A stretch of 64,000 bases of DNA, taken from positions 1 to 64,000 of the forward strand of contig JABAQN010000025.1 in assembly GCA_019187495.1 (NCBI GenBank), in the 5' to 3' direction. This document shows, one piece after another, positions 42,807 through 52,097 of the stretch. Below the pieces are notes generated by a model. It made no database searches, was not told the DNA's origin, and worked only from the letters and a program-made list of their open reading frames with translations. The stretch comes from Steroidobacteraceae bacterium. Its GTDB lineage: Bacteria; Pseudomonadota; Gammaproteobacteria; Steroidobacterales; Steroidobacteraceae. The position numbers and the translations under genes were made by a program. How positions within the stretch are numbered: position 1 is the first letter of the stretch; the number at the start of each line of letters is the position of its first letter.

Positions 42807-43805
42807 ATGCGTCGCATCATCCGTGCCCTGATCGCACTCATCGTACTGGCCGGCGCAGGCTACGCCGGCTTTCGTGCACTGCAGCCACCACTGGTGGCGA
42901 CCGCCACGCCGACCCGCGGCCCGGCGATTGAGGCGGTGTACGCCACCGGTGTCGTCGAGCCCGGCCTCGAGATCCGCATCGCGCCCCGTGTCGGCGGGCG
43001 CATCGTCGAGCTGGCCGTCGACGAGGGCGCGCGGGTGCGCAAGGGGCAGCTGCTCGCGCGGCTCGAGGCCGAGGATCTCGTCGCATCCGTCGCGGAACTC
43101 GCCGCACGCGCACAATATGCGCGGTCGCAGTACGAGCGCAGCGTGACACTGCGTGCCGGCGCGCTCATGTCGGCCGCTGCGCTCGAGCAGTCGCGCGCCG
43201 ACCTCGAGGCCGCCGACGCGGCACTGAAGCGTGCACGCGAGCAGGTGGGCTACATGCGCCTCACCGCACCGAGCGACGGGGAGATCACGCGGCGCGACGG
43301 CGAAGTGGGCGAGTTCATCCCCGTGAACCAGGTGATTTTCTACATGGCAGGCCCCGCGCCGCTGCGCATCACCGCCGACGTGGACGAGGAAGATCTGCCG
43401 CGCGTGCAGCCGGGGCTGCCGGTGCTGATCCGTACCGATGCGTTCCCGGGTCGCGTGTTCGACGGCCGCGTCGGCGAGATTACGCCTCGCGGTGACTCGG
43501 TCGCGCGCAGCTTCCGGGTGCGCATCGCGCTCGCGGGCGACGCCCCGCTGCGCATCGGCATGACCACCGAGACGAACATCGTGCTCGAACAGCGCGACAA
43601 TGCACTGCTCGTGCCTTCCTCCGCGGTGGTGGACGGCGCCGTGTGGACGATCGAAGCCGGACGCGCGGCACGCCTGCCGGTCGAAGTCGGCGTCGTCGGT
43701 GCGCAGAAAACCGAAATCCGTAGCGGGATTGCGGGTGACGAGCTCCTGATCGTCGCACCACCCGGCGACATTGGCCCCGGCGACCGCTTCCGGATCGCGG
43801 ACTGA
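42807..43805 (+). CDS. Periplasmic membrane-fusion (HlyD/MacA-type) protein
   Basis: 332 residues from ATG 42807, just after GGAGG and seven bases after TAGACT (42794-42799), consistent with a very short leader. An N-terminal anchor (IIRALIALIVLAGAGYAGF) precedes lipoyl halves (IAPRVGGRIVELAVDEGARVRKGQLLARLEAEDL and MRLTAPSDGEITRRDGEVGEFI), a short coiled coil (about 95-150) and a beta-barrel domain. It would form, with the next two genes, a MacAB/LolCDE-like tripartite exporter. It is shorter than the similar protein at 33450 and belongs to a separate operon. Confidence 0.92.
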   Translation: MRRIIRALIALIVLAGAGYAGFRALQPPLVATATPTRGPAIEAVYATGVVEPGLEIRIAPRVGGRIVELAVDEGARVRKGQLLARLEAEDLVASVAELAARAQYARSQYERSVTLRAGALMSAAALEQSRADLEAADAALKRAREQVGYMRLTAPSDGEITRRDGEVGEFIPVNQVIFYMAGPAPLRITADVDEEDLPRVQPGLPVLIRTDAFPGRVFDGRVGEITPRGDSVARSFRVRIALAGDAPLRIGMTTETNIVLEQRDNALLVPSSAVVDGAVWTIEAGRAARLPVEVGVVGAQKTEIRSGIAGDELLIVAPPGDIGPGDRFRIAD

Positions 43806-43821
43806 CGCCGCCGTCGCGCCC

Positions 43822-45066
43822 GTGCAGCTGCACCTCGACATCGCCTGGAGCCACCTGCGTACGCGGCGCCGGCAGACCGTCGCCTCCCTGCTCGGCGTCG
43901 TGCTCGGCGTCGCGTTCTTCCTTGCGGTGTCGTCGCTGATGCGCGGCTCTGAGCTCGACTTCATCGCGCGCCTCGTCGACAGCACGCCGCATATCACGGT
44001 GTCGGATGAATTCCGCGACCCGACCGTGCAGCCGGCGTTGCTGCGCCATCCGGCGGGTGCCGTCAGCGTGCTGCACGTCAAGCCGCTCACCGAGCGGCGC
44101 GGCATTCGCCAGTACAAGCGGCGGCTCGAGCAGATCGACGCGATCCCCGGCCTGCGCGCCGCGCCGGTGCTCGCCGGCCAGGTGATCTTCAGCTTCGCAG
44201 GTCGCGACGAGGCGATTACCCTTTCGGGCATCGAACCGGCCCGCATGAGGGACGTCACCACGATCGAGAAGGACATCGTCGCGGGCTCGCTCGGGGCGAT
44301 CGATGTGGATCCGAACGGGCTCATCATCGGCCGCTCGCTCGCGCGCAAACTCTCGCTCGCGATGGGCGACACCGTCTCGGTGGTCTCGCCGGTCGGCAAC
44401 GTGCGGGTGATGAGGATCGTGGGCCTGTTCCACACCGGCCGTGCGGTCTATGACGAGACCCAGGGCTTCGCGCAGCTGGCGCGCGTGCAGGCGCTGCTGA
44501 ACCGCCCGAATGTCGCGAACACGATCATCACCCGCCTCGAGGATCCCTACGCGGCGCGCGCGACGGCGGCGCACATCGAGCGCATGACCGGCTACAAATC
44601 GGTGTCCTGGCAGGAGGCGAGCGAAGACATCCTGTCGACGCTGATGGTACGCAACGTGATCATGTACACGGTGGTCGGGGCGATCCTGCTGGTCGCCTCG
44701 TTCGGCATCTACAACGTGATCTCGAGCGTGATCATGGAGAAGACGCGCGACATCGCGATCCTGAAATCGATGGGCTTTCGCGCCGGCGACATCGAACTCA
44801 TTTTCCTGATCGAGGGGCTCGTGGTCGGCGCGGCCGGCAGCGTGCTCGGCTTCCTCGCCGGCAGCGGCCTCATGTGGGTGACCGGACAGGTGCGCCTGAC
44901 CGTGCCGGGCGAATCGGACCCCGTCAACCTGCCCGTGTACTGGGGCTGGAGCCAGTTCGCGCTGGCGATGCTGTTCGCGATGCTGTCGGCGCTCGCCGCC
45001 ACCTACCTGCCCGCGCGCCGCGGCGCGCGCCTCGCGCCGGTGGCGATCCTGCGTGGTGCGGCATGA
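43822..45066 (+). CDS. LolC/LolE/MacB-type ABC transporter permease
   Basis: 414 residues from GTG 43822, 16 bases after the preceding stop; in-frame starts further upstream overlap that gene. One N-terminal helix (TVASLLGVVLGVAFFLAVSSLM), a periplasmic domain (about 45-270) and three C-terminal helices with the FtsX signature (NVISSVIMEKTRDIAILKSMGFRAGDIELIFLIEGLVVGAAG). The MEKTRDIAILKSMG segment is close to LolC/LolE lipoprotein-releasing permeases. It may therefore export lipoproteins or another amphipathic cargo. Only one permease gene is present, so it probably acts as a homodimer. Confidence 0.92.
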   Translation: MQLHLDIAWSHLRTRRRQTVASLLGVVLGVAFFLAVSSLMRGSELDFIARLVDSTPHITVSDEFRDPTVQPALLRHPAGAVSVLHVKPLTERRGIRQYKRRLEQIDAIPGLRAAPVLAGQVIFSFAGRDEAITLSGIEPARMRDVTTIEKDIVAGSLGAIDVDPNGLIIGRSLARKLSLAMGDTVSVVSPVGNVRVMRIVGLFHTGRAVYDETQGFAQLARVQALLNRPNVANTIITRLEDPYAARATAAHIERMTGYKSVSWQEASEDILSTLMVRNVIMYTVVGAILLVASFGIYNVISSVIMEKTRDIAILKSMGFRAGDIELIFLIEGLVVGAAGSVLGFLAGSGLMWVTGQVRLTVPGESDPVNLPVYWGWSQFALAMLFAMLSALAATYLPARRGARLAPVAILRGAA

Positions 45067-45734
45067 GCGCCATACTCGTCGCGCGGGATCTCACCCGCAC
45101 GCTGCCGGGGGAGGTGCCGGTGACGCTGGTACACGACGTTTCGCTCACCATCAATCGCGGCGAGTTCGTCGTCATCAAGGGCCCATCGGGCTCGGGCAAG
45201 TCTTCGCTGCTCTATCTGCTCGGGCTGCTCGACCAGCCCACCTCCGGAACGCTCACACTCGAGGGCGAGGACACCACCGGCTTCGACGAGGACCAGCTCG
45301 CCGCCACGCGCCTCGCGAAGCTCGGCTTCGTGTTCCAGTTCCACTTCCTGCTGGCGGAGTTTTCCGCTTTCGACAATGTGCGCCTGCCCATGCGCCGGCT
45401 CGACCGACTTGCGGACGACATCCAGCGCCGGCGGGCCATGGAGCTGCTGCACGACCTCGGGCTCGTCGGGCACGAGCACAAACGCCCCTCGCAGCTCTCC
45501 GGGGGACAGCGCCAGCGCGTCGCCATTGCGCGCGCACTGGCGAATGACCCGCCGATCATCCTCACCGACGAGCCGACCGGCGCGCTCGATTCGAAGTCGA
45601 GCAGCAACGTGAAGGACATTCTGAAGGAGCTGGTGCGTACCCGCGACCGAACCGTCATCGCCGTCACGCACGATGATCACTTCGCGGCCGGCGCCGACCG
45701 GCAGGTCGAGATCATCGACGGACGACTCGTATAG
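45063..45734 (+). CDS. ABC transporter ATP-binding protein, LolD/MacB-type
   Basis: 223 residues. The ATG overlaps the permease stop (ATGA), so translation is coupled. Walker A GPSGSGKSS at about 40-48, Q-loop FVFQFHFLLAEF, signature LSGGQRQR, Walker B IILTDEPTGALDS and the switch histidine VTHD are intact. The FQFHFLLAEFSA stretch is typical of LolD. It powers the permease encoded immediately upstream. Confidence 0.95.
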   Translation: MSAILVARDLTRTLPGEVPVTLVHDVSLTINRGEFVVIKGPSGSGKSSLLYLLGLLDQPTSGTLTLEGEDTTGFDEDQLAATRLAKLGFVFQFHFLLAEFSAFDNVRLPMRRLDRLADDIQRRRAMELLHDLGLVGHEHKRPSQLSGGQRQRVAIARALANDPPIILTDEPTGALDSKSSSNVKDILKELVRTRDRTVIAVTHDDHFAAGADRQVEIIDGRLV

Positions 45735-45741
45735 CGCAGCG

Positions 45742-46650
45742 ATGACCGGTATCCCGCTGCTCGTCGCCTGCCTGGCCGCCGGCATCTTCGCCGCACGCAT
45801 GCTCGCGCAGCCGGCGCGCCTGGCGCGCGGCATCAGCTGGTGGGTGCTGCGCATCGCGCTGCCCGCACTGGTGCTGAGTCTGCTGCCGCGGCTCACGTTC
45901 GAGCGCAGCCTCTGGTTCCTGGTCGCCGCGATGTGGCTCGTGTTCCTCGGCGGCTGGGCCGTGGCGGCAATTGCTGGCGCGCGCTGCGGCTGGCCGCGCG
46001 CGCGCATCGGCGCCGTCGCGCTGACCGCCGGACTCGGCAACACCGCGTTCACGGGCTACCCGCTGATCGGGGCGCTGCGTGGAACGCAGGCTCTGCCATA
46101 CGCCGCGGTGGCCGATCAGCTCGGCTGCTTCATCGCCCTCGCAACCGGCGGCGTGCTCGTCGCCTCATGGTACGGCAGCGAGCGCGCGCACGCGGGCGCA
46201 CTCATCCGGCGTATCTTGCTGTTCCCACCCTTCCTCGCCTGCATCGCCGGCTTCGTCGCCGGGCAACTCGGTGGCTGGCCGGCCTGGTTCGACCAGGTGT
46301 TGCGCATCCTCGGCGCGACGCTCTCGCCGCTGGCGCTGCTTGCGATCGGGCTGCAGCTGCACTGGCGGATCGATGCGACCCGGCTGCGCGCCGTGGGCAT
46401 CGGCCTCGGCTGGAAGCTCCTCGCCGCGCCGCTGCTCGTTTGGATGTTCGGCATTGCGACAGGCGCCCGGGACCTGCCGCTCACGGTGGGCGTACTGCAG
46501 GCCGCCATGGGCCCGATGGTATCGGCAACGATCCTCGCCGAGGAACGCGGACTCGACGCGGCGGTCGGGCACGCCATGCTCGCGGCCGGCGTGCTCGCCT
46601 CGCTCGTCACGGTCCCCGTCATCGACGCGTTGCTCGGCGCGCCGCGCTGA
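45742..46650 (+). CDS. AEC-family (auxin efflux carrier-like) transporter
   Basis: 302 residues with about ten membrane helices, the family norm. AVALTAGLGNTAFTGYPLIGALRG matches the AEC signature, and ATLSPLALLAIGLQLHW and VLQAAMGPMVSATILAEERGLDAAVG are in the second half. Members export organic acids or other small solutes. It follows the ABC ATPase stop by seven bases and probably belongs to the same transcript, though no functional link to that exporter is evident. It converges with the M20 amidohydrolase gene, seven bases apart. Confidence 0.92.
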   Translation: MTGIPLLVACLAAGIFAARMLAQPARLARGISWWVLRIALPALVLSLLPRLTFERSLWFLVAAMWLVFLGGWAVAAIAGARCGWPRARIGAVALTAGLGNTAFTGYPLIGALRGTQALPYAAVADQLGCFIALATGGVLVASWYGSERAHAGALIRRILLFPPFLACIAGFVAGQLGGWPAWFDQVLRILGATLSPLALLAIGLQLHWRIDATRLRAVGIGLGWKLLAAPLLVWMFGIATGARDLPLTVGVLQAAMGPMVSATILAEERGLDAAVGHAMLAAGVLASLVTVPVIDALLGAPR

Positions 46651-46657
46651 GCCGCGC

Positions 46658-48100
46658 TCAGTCTCGGTAGTCGAGCGGCGGCGCGCGATCGCCGACCATC
46701 GGGCGATAGACGAAATCCGCACCGCGTGCCTGGTCGAACTCCGCGCGGGCACGCTTCACCAGCGCCGGATCGAGGTACAGGCGTGCGGCGGTCAGCGCGA
46801 GCACCTTCGACGCGTTGTGCATGCCCTTGATGCCGATGCCCATCCCGCCGGCCGCGGCGGCCTGCCAGCTGTGCGCGGAAGTGCCGGGCACCCAGGTCGC
46901 CGTGTTGAAGCCCGCCGTCGGCACCGTCCAGCTCACATCCCCCACATCGGTCGAGCCGTAATGCTGCTCCGGCGCGTAAGGCTGCACCACGCGTTCGCTG
47001 CCGAGCGGGCGGGACGGGTTCGTGAGCGTCGCGTAGATGTCCTCTGCAAAGGACTGCTCTGCCGCGTCGTACCGGACACCACCCACGCGCTCGAGGCTCG
47101 CCTGCATCACGTGGCCGAGCGTGTGGTTCGGCAGCAGTGGGTAGGCGCCATGGATCACCTCGACGTCCCAGGTCGTGCCGGTGCCGAGTGCGGCGCCTGC
47201 GGCGATCTTCATCAGCCGCTCCCACAGCGCCTGCACGACCTTCGGGTCCGGGTGGCGCACGTAATAGAACACCTCCGCGAAATCGGGCACGACATTCGGC
47301 GCCGCGCCGCCGCGCGTGATGACGTAGTGCATGCGCGCTTCCTGCGGCATGTGCTCGCGCATCATGTTCGCCATCATGTCCATCGCCTCGACCGCATCGA
47401 GCGCGGAGCGACCCTTCTCGGGCGCCGCGGCGGCGTGGCTCGACACGCCGTGGAAGCGGAACTTGCCGGACTTGTTGCTGTTCGAACCGTTCTGGCTCGC
47501 GTCGTTGCGATCCGCGGCGTGCCAGTGCAGCGCCACGTCGACGTCGTCGAAGAGCCCGCCGCGCACCATGTACACCTTGCCCGCGCCGCCTTCCTCCGCG
47601 GGAGTGCCGTAGAGCCGGATGGTGCCGGGCAGGCCGCGTGACGCGAGCCACTCCCTGATCGCGATCGCGGCACCCGTCGATCCGGCGCCGAACAGGTTGT
47701 GGCCACAGGCATGCGCCGCGTTCCTGCCCGCGATCGGGCTGCGCGCGGCGACGGCGGCCTGCGACAATCCGGGCAGGGCGTCGAACTCCGCGAGGATCGC
47801 GATCACGGGCTTGCCGGAGCCCGCCGTCGCGACGAAGCTCGTCGGCATGCCCGCGACCCCCGCCTCGACGGTGAAGCCGCCCGCGGCGAGTTCTTTCTGC
47901 AGGATGGCGGAACTCTGCTGCTCCTGATAGCCGAGTTCGGCGAGGCGCCAGATTGCGAGCGCCGCCTCGCTGTCCTGCTGCGCATGGGCATCGACGGCGT
48001 TCACCAGGAACTCGCGGTCACGGACGGCAAGCTCTGCGCCATGCAGTGGCAGCGCGGCGACAAAGGCGAGACTCACGAGGCCGAGGCGCATTAGAGTCAT
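46658..48100 (-). CDS. M20-family amidohydrolase, AbgB/HipO-like, secreted
   Basis: 480 residues from ATG 48100 with GGGAG upstream. The signal peptide (MTLMRLGLVSLAFVAALPLHGAE) places it in the periplasm. Metal-site motifs are present: HACGHNLFG, GTPAEEGGAGKVYMVRGG and ALHWHAADRNDA, then a dimerisation insert and the later histidine in AHSWQAAAAGG. The chain resembles AbgB-type aminobenzoyl-glutamate or peptide amidohydrolases. Its start codon is only 28 bases from that of the divergent M19 dipeptidase, so the two peptidase genes may be co-regulated. Confidence 0.92.
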   Translation of the reverse strand: MTLMRLGLVSLAFVAALPLHGAELAVRDREFLVNAVDAHAQQDSEAALAIWRLAELGYQEQQSSAILQKELAAGGFTVEAGVAGMPTSFVATAGSGKPVIAILAEFDALPGLSQAAVAARSPIAGRNAAHACGHNLFGAGSTGAAIAIREWLASRGLPGTIRLYGTPAEEGGAGKVYMVRGGLFDDVDVALHWHAADRNDASQNGSNSNKSGKFRFHGVSSHAAAAPEKGRSALDAVEAMDMMANMMREHMPQEARMHYVITRGGAAPNVVPDFAEVFYYVRHPDPKVVQALWERLMKIAAGAALGTGTTWDVEVIHGAYPLLPNHTLGHVMQASLERVGGVRYDAAEQSFAEDIYATLTNPSRPLGSERVVQPYAPEQHYGSTDVGDVSWTVPTAGFNTATWVPGTSAHSWQAAAAGGMGIGIKGMHNASKVLALTAARLYLDPALVKRARAEFDQARGADFVYRPMVGDRAPPLDYRD

Positions 48101-48128
48101 GGATTCCACTCCCGGAGGCCGATATCCC

Positions 48129-49382
48129 ATGGTAACGCATCGAAGCGCGACGCCTGCCACCCTGCTCCTCCTGCTCCTCACCGGTGTCGTGGCCGGTCCG
48201 GCATCCGCGGCGGACGACGCGCTCGCGCACGCCAACCGCCTGCTTTCGAGCACCATCCTGATCGACGGCCACAACGACCTGCCCATCACGATCCGCGGTG
48301 CGACGAAGGGCGATGTCCGCTCGTACGACCTGCGCGGCCACGCCCCGGGGCAGACCGATATTCCGCGCCTGCGTGCCGGCCACGTCGGGGCGCAGTTCTG
48401 GTCGGTGTACATCCCTGGCGAGATGAAGGGCGGCGGCTTTGCGCGCATGCAGCTCGAGCAGATCGACATCGCGCGCCGGCTGATCGATACGTACCCCGAC
48501 GTGTTCCGCTTCGCGGGCAGCGCCGCGGACATCCGCGCCGCACACGCCGCCGGCCGCATCGCCTCGCTCCTCGGCATCGAGGGCGGCCACGCGATCGAGG
48601 ATTCGCTCGGCGCGCTGCGCGCCTATTACGACCTGGGCGTGCGCTACATGACGCTCACCCACAACTCCCACACCGACTGGGCCGATTCGGCGATGCCGGA
48701 AACACCGAAGTCGGGCGGCCTCTCGCCGTTCGGCGAACAGGTGGTGCGCGAGATGAACCGCCTCGGCATGCTCGTCGACCTTTCGCACACCGCGCCCGAC
48801 ACGATGCGCGATGCCATCGCGGTATCGAAAGCGCCGGTGATTTTCTCGCACGCCGCCGCGCGCGGCCTGGTCGACATCCCGCGCAACGTTCCCGACGACG
48901 TGATCCGCTCCCTGCCAGGAAACGGCGGCGTTCTGATGGTCACGTTCGTCGCGGGCTTCGTGTCGGCGGACGCCGCCAAGGTGCTGTTCCCCGCGATGAA
49001 GGAGTTCTATCGCAGCGCCGGTGGCGTGAAATCCGAAGAAGAGCGCCGCGCGCTCTACGAAGACTTCAAGAAGAAGCTCGTCCTGCCACGCGTGACCGTA
49101 AAGGATGTCGCCGACCATATCGACTACGTCGTGAAGCTCGCGGGGGTCGACCACGTCGGCATCGGCGGCGACTTCGACGGCAACGATCTGTGGCCCGAAG
49201 GACTTTCCGATGTCTCGATGTTCCCGAACCTGTTCGCCGAGCTGATCCGCCGCGGCTGGTCGGACCGCGACCTGAAGAAGCTCGCGGGCGAGAATGTCCT
49301 GCGCGCAATGGAGCGCGCCGAGAAGGTCGCGCGCGAGCTGCAGGCGACGACGGCGCCCGCTATTTCGCTCGGCGGAAAGTGA
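48129..49382 (+). CDS. M19 membrane (renal-type) dipeptidase, secreted
   Basis: 417 residues from ATG 48129, with GGAGG ten bases upstream; an in-frame ATG at 48099 would overlap the divergent gene. A signal peptide (TLLLLLLTGVVAGPASA) precedes the M19 domain: IDGHNDLPITIR (metal ligands H and D), LLGIEGGHAIED (bridging glutamate), YMTLTHNSHTDWADS, LGMLVDLSHTAPDTMRDA, PVIFSHAAARGLVDIPRNVPDD and VDHVGIGGDFDG. The enzyme hydrolyses dipeptides, including D-amino-acid-containing ones in several relatives, with two zinc ions. It converges with and overlaps the AlkB gene by 23 bases. Confidence 0.95.
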   Translation: MVTHRSATPATLLLLLLTGVVAGPASAADDALAHANRLLSSTILIDGHNDLPITIRGATKGDVRSYDLRGHAPGQTDIPRLRAGHVGAQFWSVYIPGEMKGGGFARMQLEQIDIARRLIDTYPDVFRFAGSAADIRAAHAAGRIASLLGIEGGHAIEDSLGALRAYYDLGVRYMTLTHNSHTDWADSAMPETPKSGGLSPFGEQVVREMNRLGMLVDLSHTAPDTMRDAIAVSKAPVIFSHAAARGLVDIPRNVPDDVIRSLPGNGGVLMVTFVAGFVSADAAKVLFPAMKEFYRSAGGVKSEEERRALYEDFKKKLVLPRVTVKDVADHIDYVVKLAGVDHVGIGGDFDGNDLWPEGLSDVSMFPNLFAELIRRGWSDRDLKKLAGENVLRAMERAEKVARELQATTAPAISLGGK

Positions 49383-49977
49383 GGTTGTAGCGCAGCGCGC
49401 CGCTCACGGGGTGCAGGCCGTCGGCAAGCTTGCGCACCCCGTGGAAGCCGGCGCGCGCCCTGCCGCCCCAGACGATGACATCACCGTCCTCCACCAGCGT
49501 CGCGATCGGCCGCTCGCGTCGCGTGGCGCCGTGCCAGAGGAACACCGCGGGAAGGCCGATCGACACCGACACGATGGGGTGGCGCTTGTCGAGTTCATCC
49601 CAGTCGCGATGCGCGCCCATCCGCGCGCCGGGCGCGTAGCGGTTCACGAGGCACGCATCGGGCTCGAAGCCCGCAAATCCGCCGCGCTCCGCCAGCCCTT
49701 GCGCGAGGCGCATGAAGAGCGGCGGCATCGCCGGCCACGGCGCATCGGTCAGCGGATCACGCTCCGCATAGCGGTAGCCACGGGCATCGCTGTGCCAGCC
49801 CCAGGGTCCGCAGTTGGTCATCGCGACCGACATGGTGCCGCCGTTCGGCGTCGCAAGGTGCCGGAATGGCGCACGCGCCGCGATCGCCTCGATGGCGGCG
49901 ACGAGCGGCGCCGTGGGCGCGGCGGCGCCCCTGAAGAGCGTGACTTCAGCGGCGATCGCAGTCGGACCCGTGGTCAT
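49360..49977 (-). CDS. alkB: AlkB-type DNA oxidative demethylase
   Basis: 205 residues, near the 216 of E. coli AlkB. Core motifs: NCGPWGWHSDARGYRYAERDP (nucleotide-lid region), CLVNRYAPGARMGAHRDWDE (iron ligands H and D), PIVSVSIGLPAVFLWHG, GDVIVWGGRARAGFHGVRKL (distal H) and ALRYNLTFRRA (2-oxoglutarate-binding arginines). It repairs 1-methyladenine and 3-methylcytosine by oxidative dealkylation. I chose ATG 49977 over an in-frame start at 50001. It is divergent from the symporter gene at 50000. Confidence 0.95.
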   Translation of the reverse strand: MTTGPTAIAAEVTLFRGAAAPTAPLVAAIEAIAARAPFRHLATPNGGTMSVAMTNCGPWGWHSDARGYRYAERDPLTDAPWPAMPPLFMRLAQGLAERGGFAGFEPDACLVNRYAPGARMGAHRDWDELDKRHPIVSVSIGLPAVFLWHGATRRERPIATLVEDGDVIVWGGRARAGFHGVRKLADGLHPVSGALRYNLTFRRAK

Positions 49978-49999
49978 GCGACACTCCAATGCCAGGCGC

Positions 50000-51241
50000 A
50001 TGTCTCAGACCAATCGCATCATTCTCGCGCTCGTACTCGGCCTCGCGGCCGGCGCGACGATCGCGGCCCTGGGCCAGGCGGGCCTCGCCCGGGCTGTCGC
50101 GCTGCTGCAGCCCGTCGGAACACTGTGGGTCAACGCGCTGCGCATGACCGTGATCCCGCTCGTGTTCGCGGTCCTCGTGACCGGGGTCGCCAACGCCGCC
50201 GGCGCGGCGAGCGCGGGCCGGCTCGCGGCGCGCGCGATGGTGGCGTTCGGCATCCTGCTCCTCGTGTCGGTTGCGGCCACTGCGATCATCGTGCCTGCCC
50301 TCTTCGCGACCTTCCCGATTCCGCCGAGCGCGGCGGCGGCGTTGCGCGCCGGCGCGCTGAGCCAGCATGGCGCGCTGCCGTCCGTCACGCCGCTGTCCGA
50401 ATGGCTGACAGGGATCATACCCGTCAATGCCGTCGAGGCCGCTGCCGAAGGAGCAGTGCTGCCGCTGATCGTGTTCGCGCTGTTCTTCGCCTTTGCGATC
50501 GCGCGCCTGCCCGCAGGCTCGCGCGACCGGCTGACGGGGTTTTTCGAGGCTTTCGCCGCCGCGATGATCACGATCGTGCAGTGGATCCTGCGCGTCGCGC
50601 CACTCGGCGTCTTTGCGCTCGCACTCGGCGTCGGCTTTCACGGCGGGCTCGGCGCCGCGGGCGCACTCCTCCACTACATCGTGCTGCTGTCGGTGATGTG
50701 CCTCCTCGCCACCGGCACGATGTATCCGCTCGCCGCCGCGAGCAAGGCGCTGACCTTGCGCGAGTTCGCGCGAGGCGCGGCGCCGGCGCAGGTCGTCGCC
50801 GCGAGCACGCAGTCGTCGCTCGCGACGCTGCCCGCGATGATCGAAGTGGCGCAACGCACGTTCGGCCTGCCCGCCGGGATCGTCGGCCTCGTGCTGCCGC
50901 TCGCGGTGTCGCTGTTTCGCATCAGCACGGCGATCGCGAATCTCTCCGCGGCGATTTTCGTCGCGGCACTCTACGAGGTCCCGCTGACACCAGCCGATCT
51001 CGCGGCCGGCGCACTCGTCTCGTTCGCGACCAGCATCGGCAGCGTCGGTGTCTCGAGCCAGGTGAGCTATTTTTTCGGCGTGATGCCGATCTGTCTCGCG
51101 ATGGGCCTGCCGGTCGAAGTGCTCGCGCTGTTGCTCGCCGTCGAGGTCCTGCCCGATGTCTTTCGCACCATCTGCAACGTGACGGCCGATCTCGCCGTCA
51201 CCGTGCTGCTCGGCCGTGAGCGACGCACGACCCCCCGTTGA
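50000..51241 (+). CDS. DAACS-family dicarboxylate/amino acid:cation symporter
   Basis: 413 residues from ATG 50000. Membrane-helix pattern and motifs follow the GltP/DctA family: NALRMTVIPLVFAVLVTGV, the serine-rich loop VVAASTQSSLATLPAMIEVA in re-entrant hairpin 1, LVLPLAVSLFRISTAIANLSAAIFVAALY in place of the usual NMDG helix, then SVGVSSQVSYFF and VEVLPDVFRTICNVTADLAV (the usual ending is D..RT..NV.GD). The canonical NMDGT motif reads SLFRIS and the second NVTGD is NVTAD, so ion or substrate choice may differ from the model proteins. It overlaps the PAP2 gene by 26 bases. Confidence 0.92.
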   Translation: MSQTNRIILALVLGLAAGATIAALGQAGLARAVALLQPVGTLWVNALRMTVIPLVFAVLVTGVANAAGAASAGRLAARAMVAFGILLLVSVAATAIIVPALFATFPIPPSAAAALRAGALSQHGALPSVTPLSEWLTGIIPVNAVEAAAEGAVLPLIVFALFFAFAIARLPAGSRDRLTGFFEAFAAAMITIVQWILRVAPLGVFALALGVGFHGGLGAAGALLHYIVLLSVMCLLATGTMYPLAAASKALTLREFARGAAPAQVVAASTQSSLATLPAMIEVAQRTFGLPAGIVGLVLPLAVSLFRISTAIANLSAAIFVAALYEVPLTPADLAAGALVSFATSIGSVGVSSQVSYFFGVMPICLAMGLPVEVLALLLAVEVLPDVFRTICNVTADLAVTVLLGRERRTTPR

Positions 51242-51902
51242 CCATGCGGCGCGGCGCCGCCGGTCGGCGGGCGTGATCGCCGCACTGCTCGTCTGCGTGG
51301 GTGCGCTGCTCGGCTTCGCCGAACTCGCCGGCGAAGTCATCGAGGGCGAAACACACGCCTTCGACGAGGCCGTGCTGCTCGCGCTGCGAGAGCCCGCCGA
51401 TACCGCCGATCCCATCGGTCCGCGGTGGGTCGAAGCGGCGTTCCGCGATCTCACGGCACTCGGCGGCACCTCCGTGCTGACCGTCGTCACCCTCGTGACG
51501 CTCGGCTACCTGCTGCTCGCGCGCAAGGCCGCCACCGCCCTGCTCGTCTTCGTGGCGGTCGGTGGCGGCACGGTGCTCTCGAGCCTGCTCAAGAGCGCGT
51601 ACCAACGACCGCGCCCGGATGTCGTCGCGCATCTCGTCGAGGTCAGCTCGCAGAGCTTTCCGAGCGGCCACGCGATGCTCTCGGCCGTCACATGGCTCAC
51701 GCTCGGCACGCTGCTCGCAACGGTGCAGCCGACACGCCGCCTCAAGGCCTACGTGCTCGGCGTCGGCATCGCCATCGCATTCCTCGTCGGCGTGAGCCGC
51801 CTCTACCTCGGCGTGCACTGGCCCACGGATGTGCTCGCCGGCTGGTGCATCGGCACGGCGTGGGCGCTCGCCTGCTGGCTCGTCGCGGGACGGTTGAGGT
51901 AA
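51216..51902 (+). CDS. PAP2-family membrane phosphatase
   Basis: 228 residues starting at GTG 51216 inside the end of the symporter gene. Five to six membrane helices carry the three PAP2 motifs: KSAYQRPRPD, PSGHAMLS and SRLYLGVHWPTDVLAG, with the catalytic histidine in VHWPTD. It is related to undecaprenyl-pyrophosphate and phosphatidic-acid phosphatases. The active site would face the periplasm. Palindrome copy 4 begins seven bases after the stop codon. Confidence 0.93.
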   Translation: MSDARPPVDHAARRRRSAGVIAALLVCVGALLGFAELAGEVIEGETHAFDEAVLLALREPADTADPIGPRWVEAAFRDLTALGGTSVLTVVTLVTLGYLLLARKAATALLVFVAVGGGTVLSSLLKSAYQRPRPDVVAHLVEVSSQSFPSGHAMLSAVTWLTLGTLLATVQPTRRLKAYVLGVGIAIAFLVGVSRLYLGVHWPTDVLAGWCIGTAWALACWLVAGRLR

Positions 51903-51908
51903 GGCGTT

Positions 51909-51983
51909 GGTGCCGGGCTTTCGGTTGTTCGGTTATTCGCGCGCTGCGCGCGAATAACCGAACAACCGAAAGCCCGGCACCCG
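51909..51983. repeat. 75-bp palindromic element, copy 4
   Basis: Left arm 51909-51938, centre CGCGCGCTGCGCGCG (a perfect six-base stem with a three-base loop), right arm 51954-51983. The arms pair over 29 of 30 positions; only the outermost base is changed (C for A at 51983). It lies between the co-directional PAP2 and PD40 genes, directly after the PAP2 stop. Confidence 0.97.
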
Positions 51984-52097
51984 CCGCTCGGCTGACCACG
52001 GCTCGGACCCGAAACACCGCGGCGCCCGGATGCCCTTGGCGCACCCCTCGTGCGGGCGGAAGATGCGCGCTCGCGAGGCTCAACGACGGTGAATACC

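Noticed and set aside
41142-44435. A 1097-codon open frame on the reverse strand across the DOMON-like, ParB-like, HlyD and permease genes
   Set aside because: The translation is low in hydrophobic patterning, rich in R/H/G/A, and has no domain. The opposite strand has clear families. Long antisense frames are expected at this GC content.
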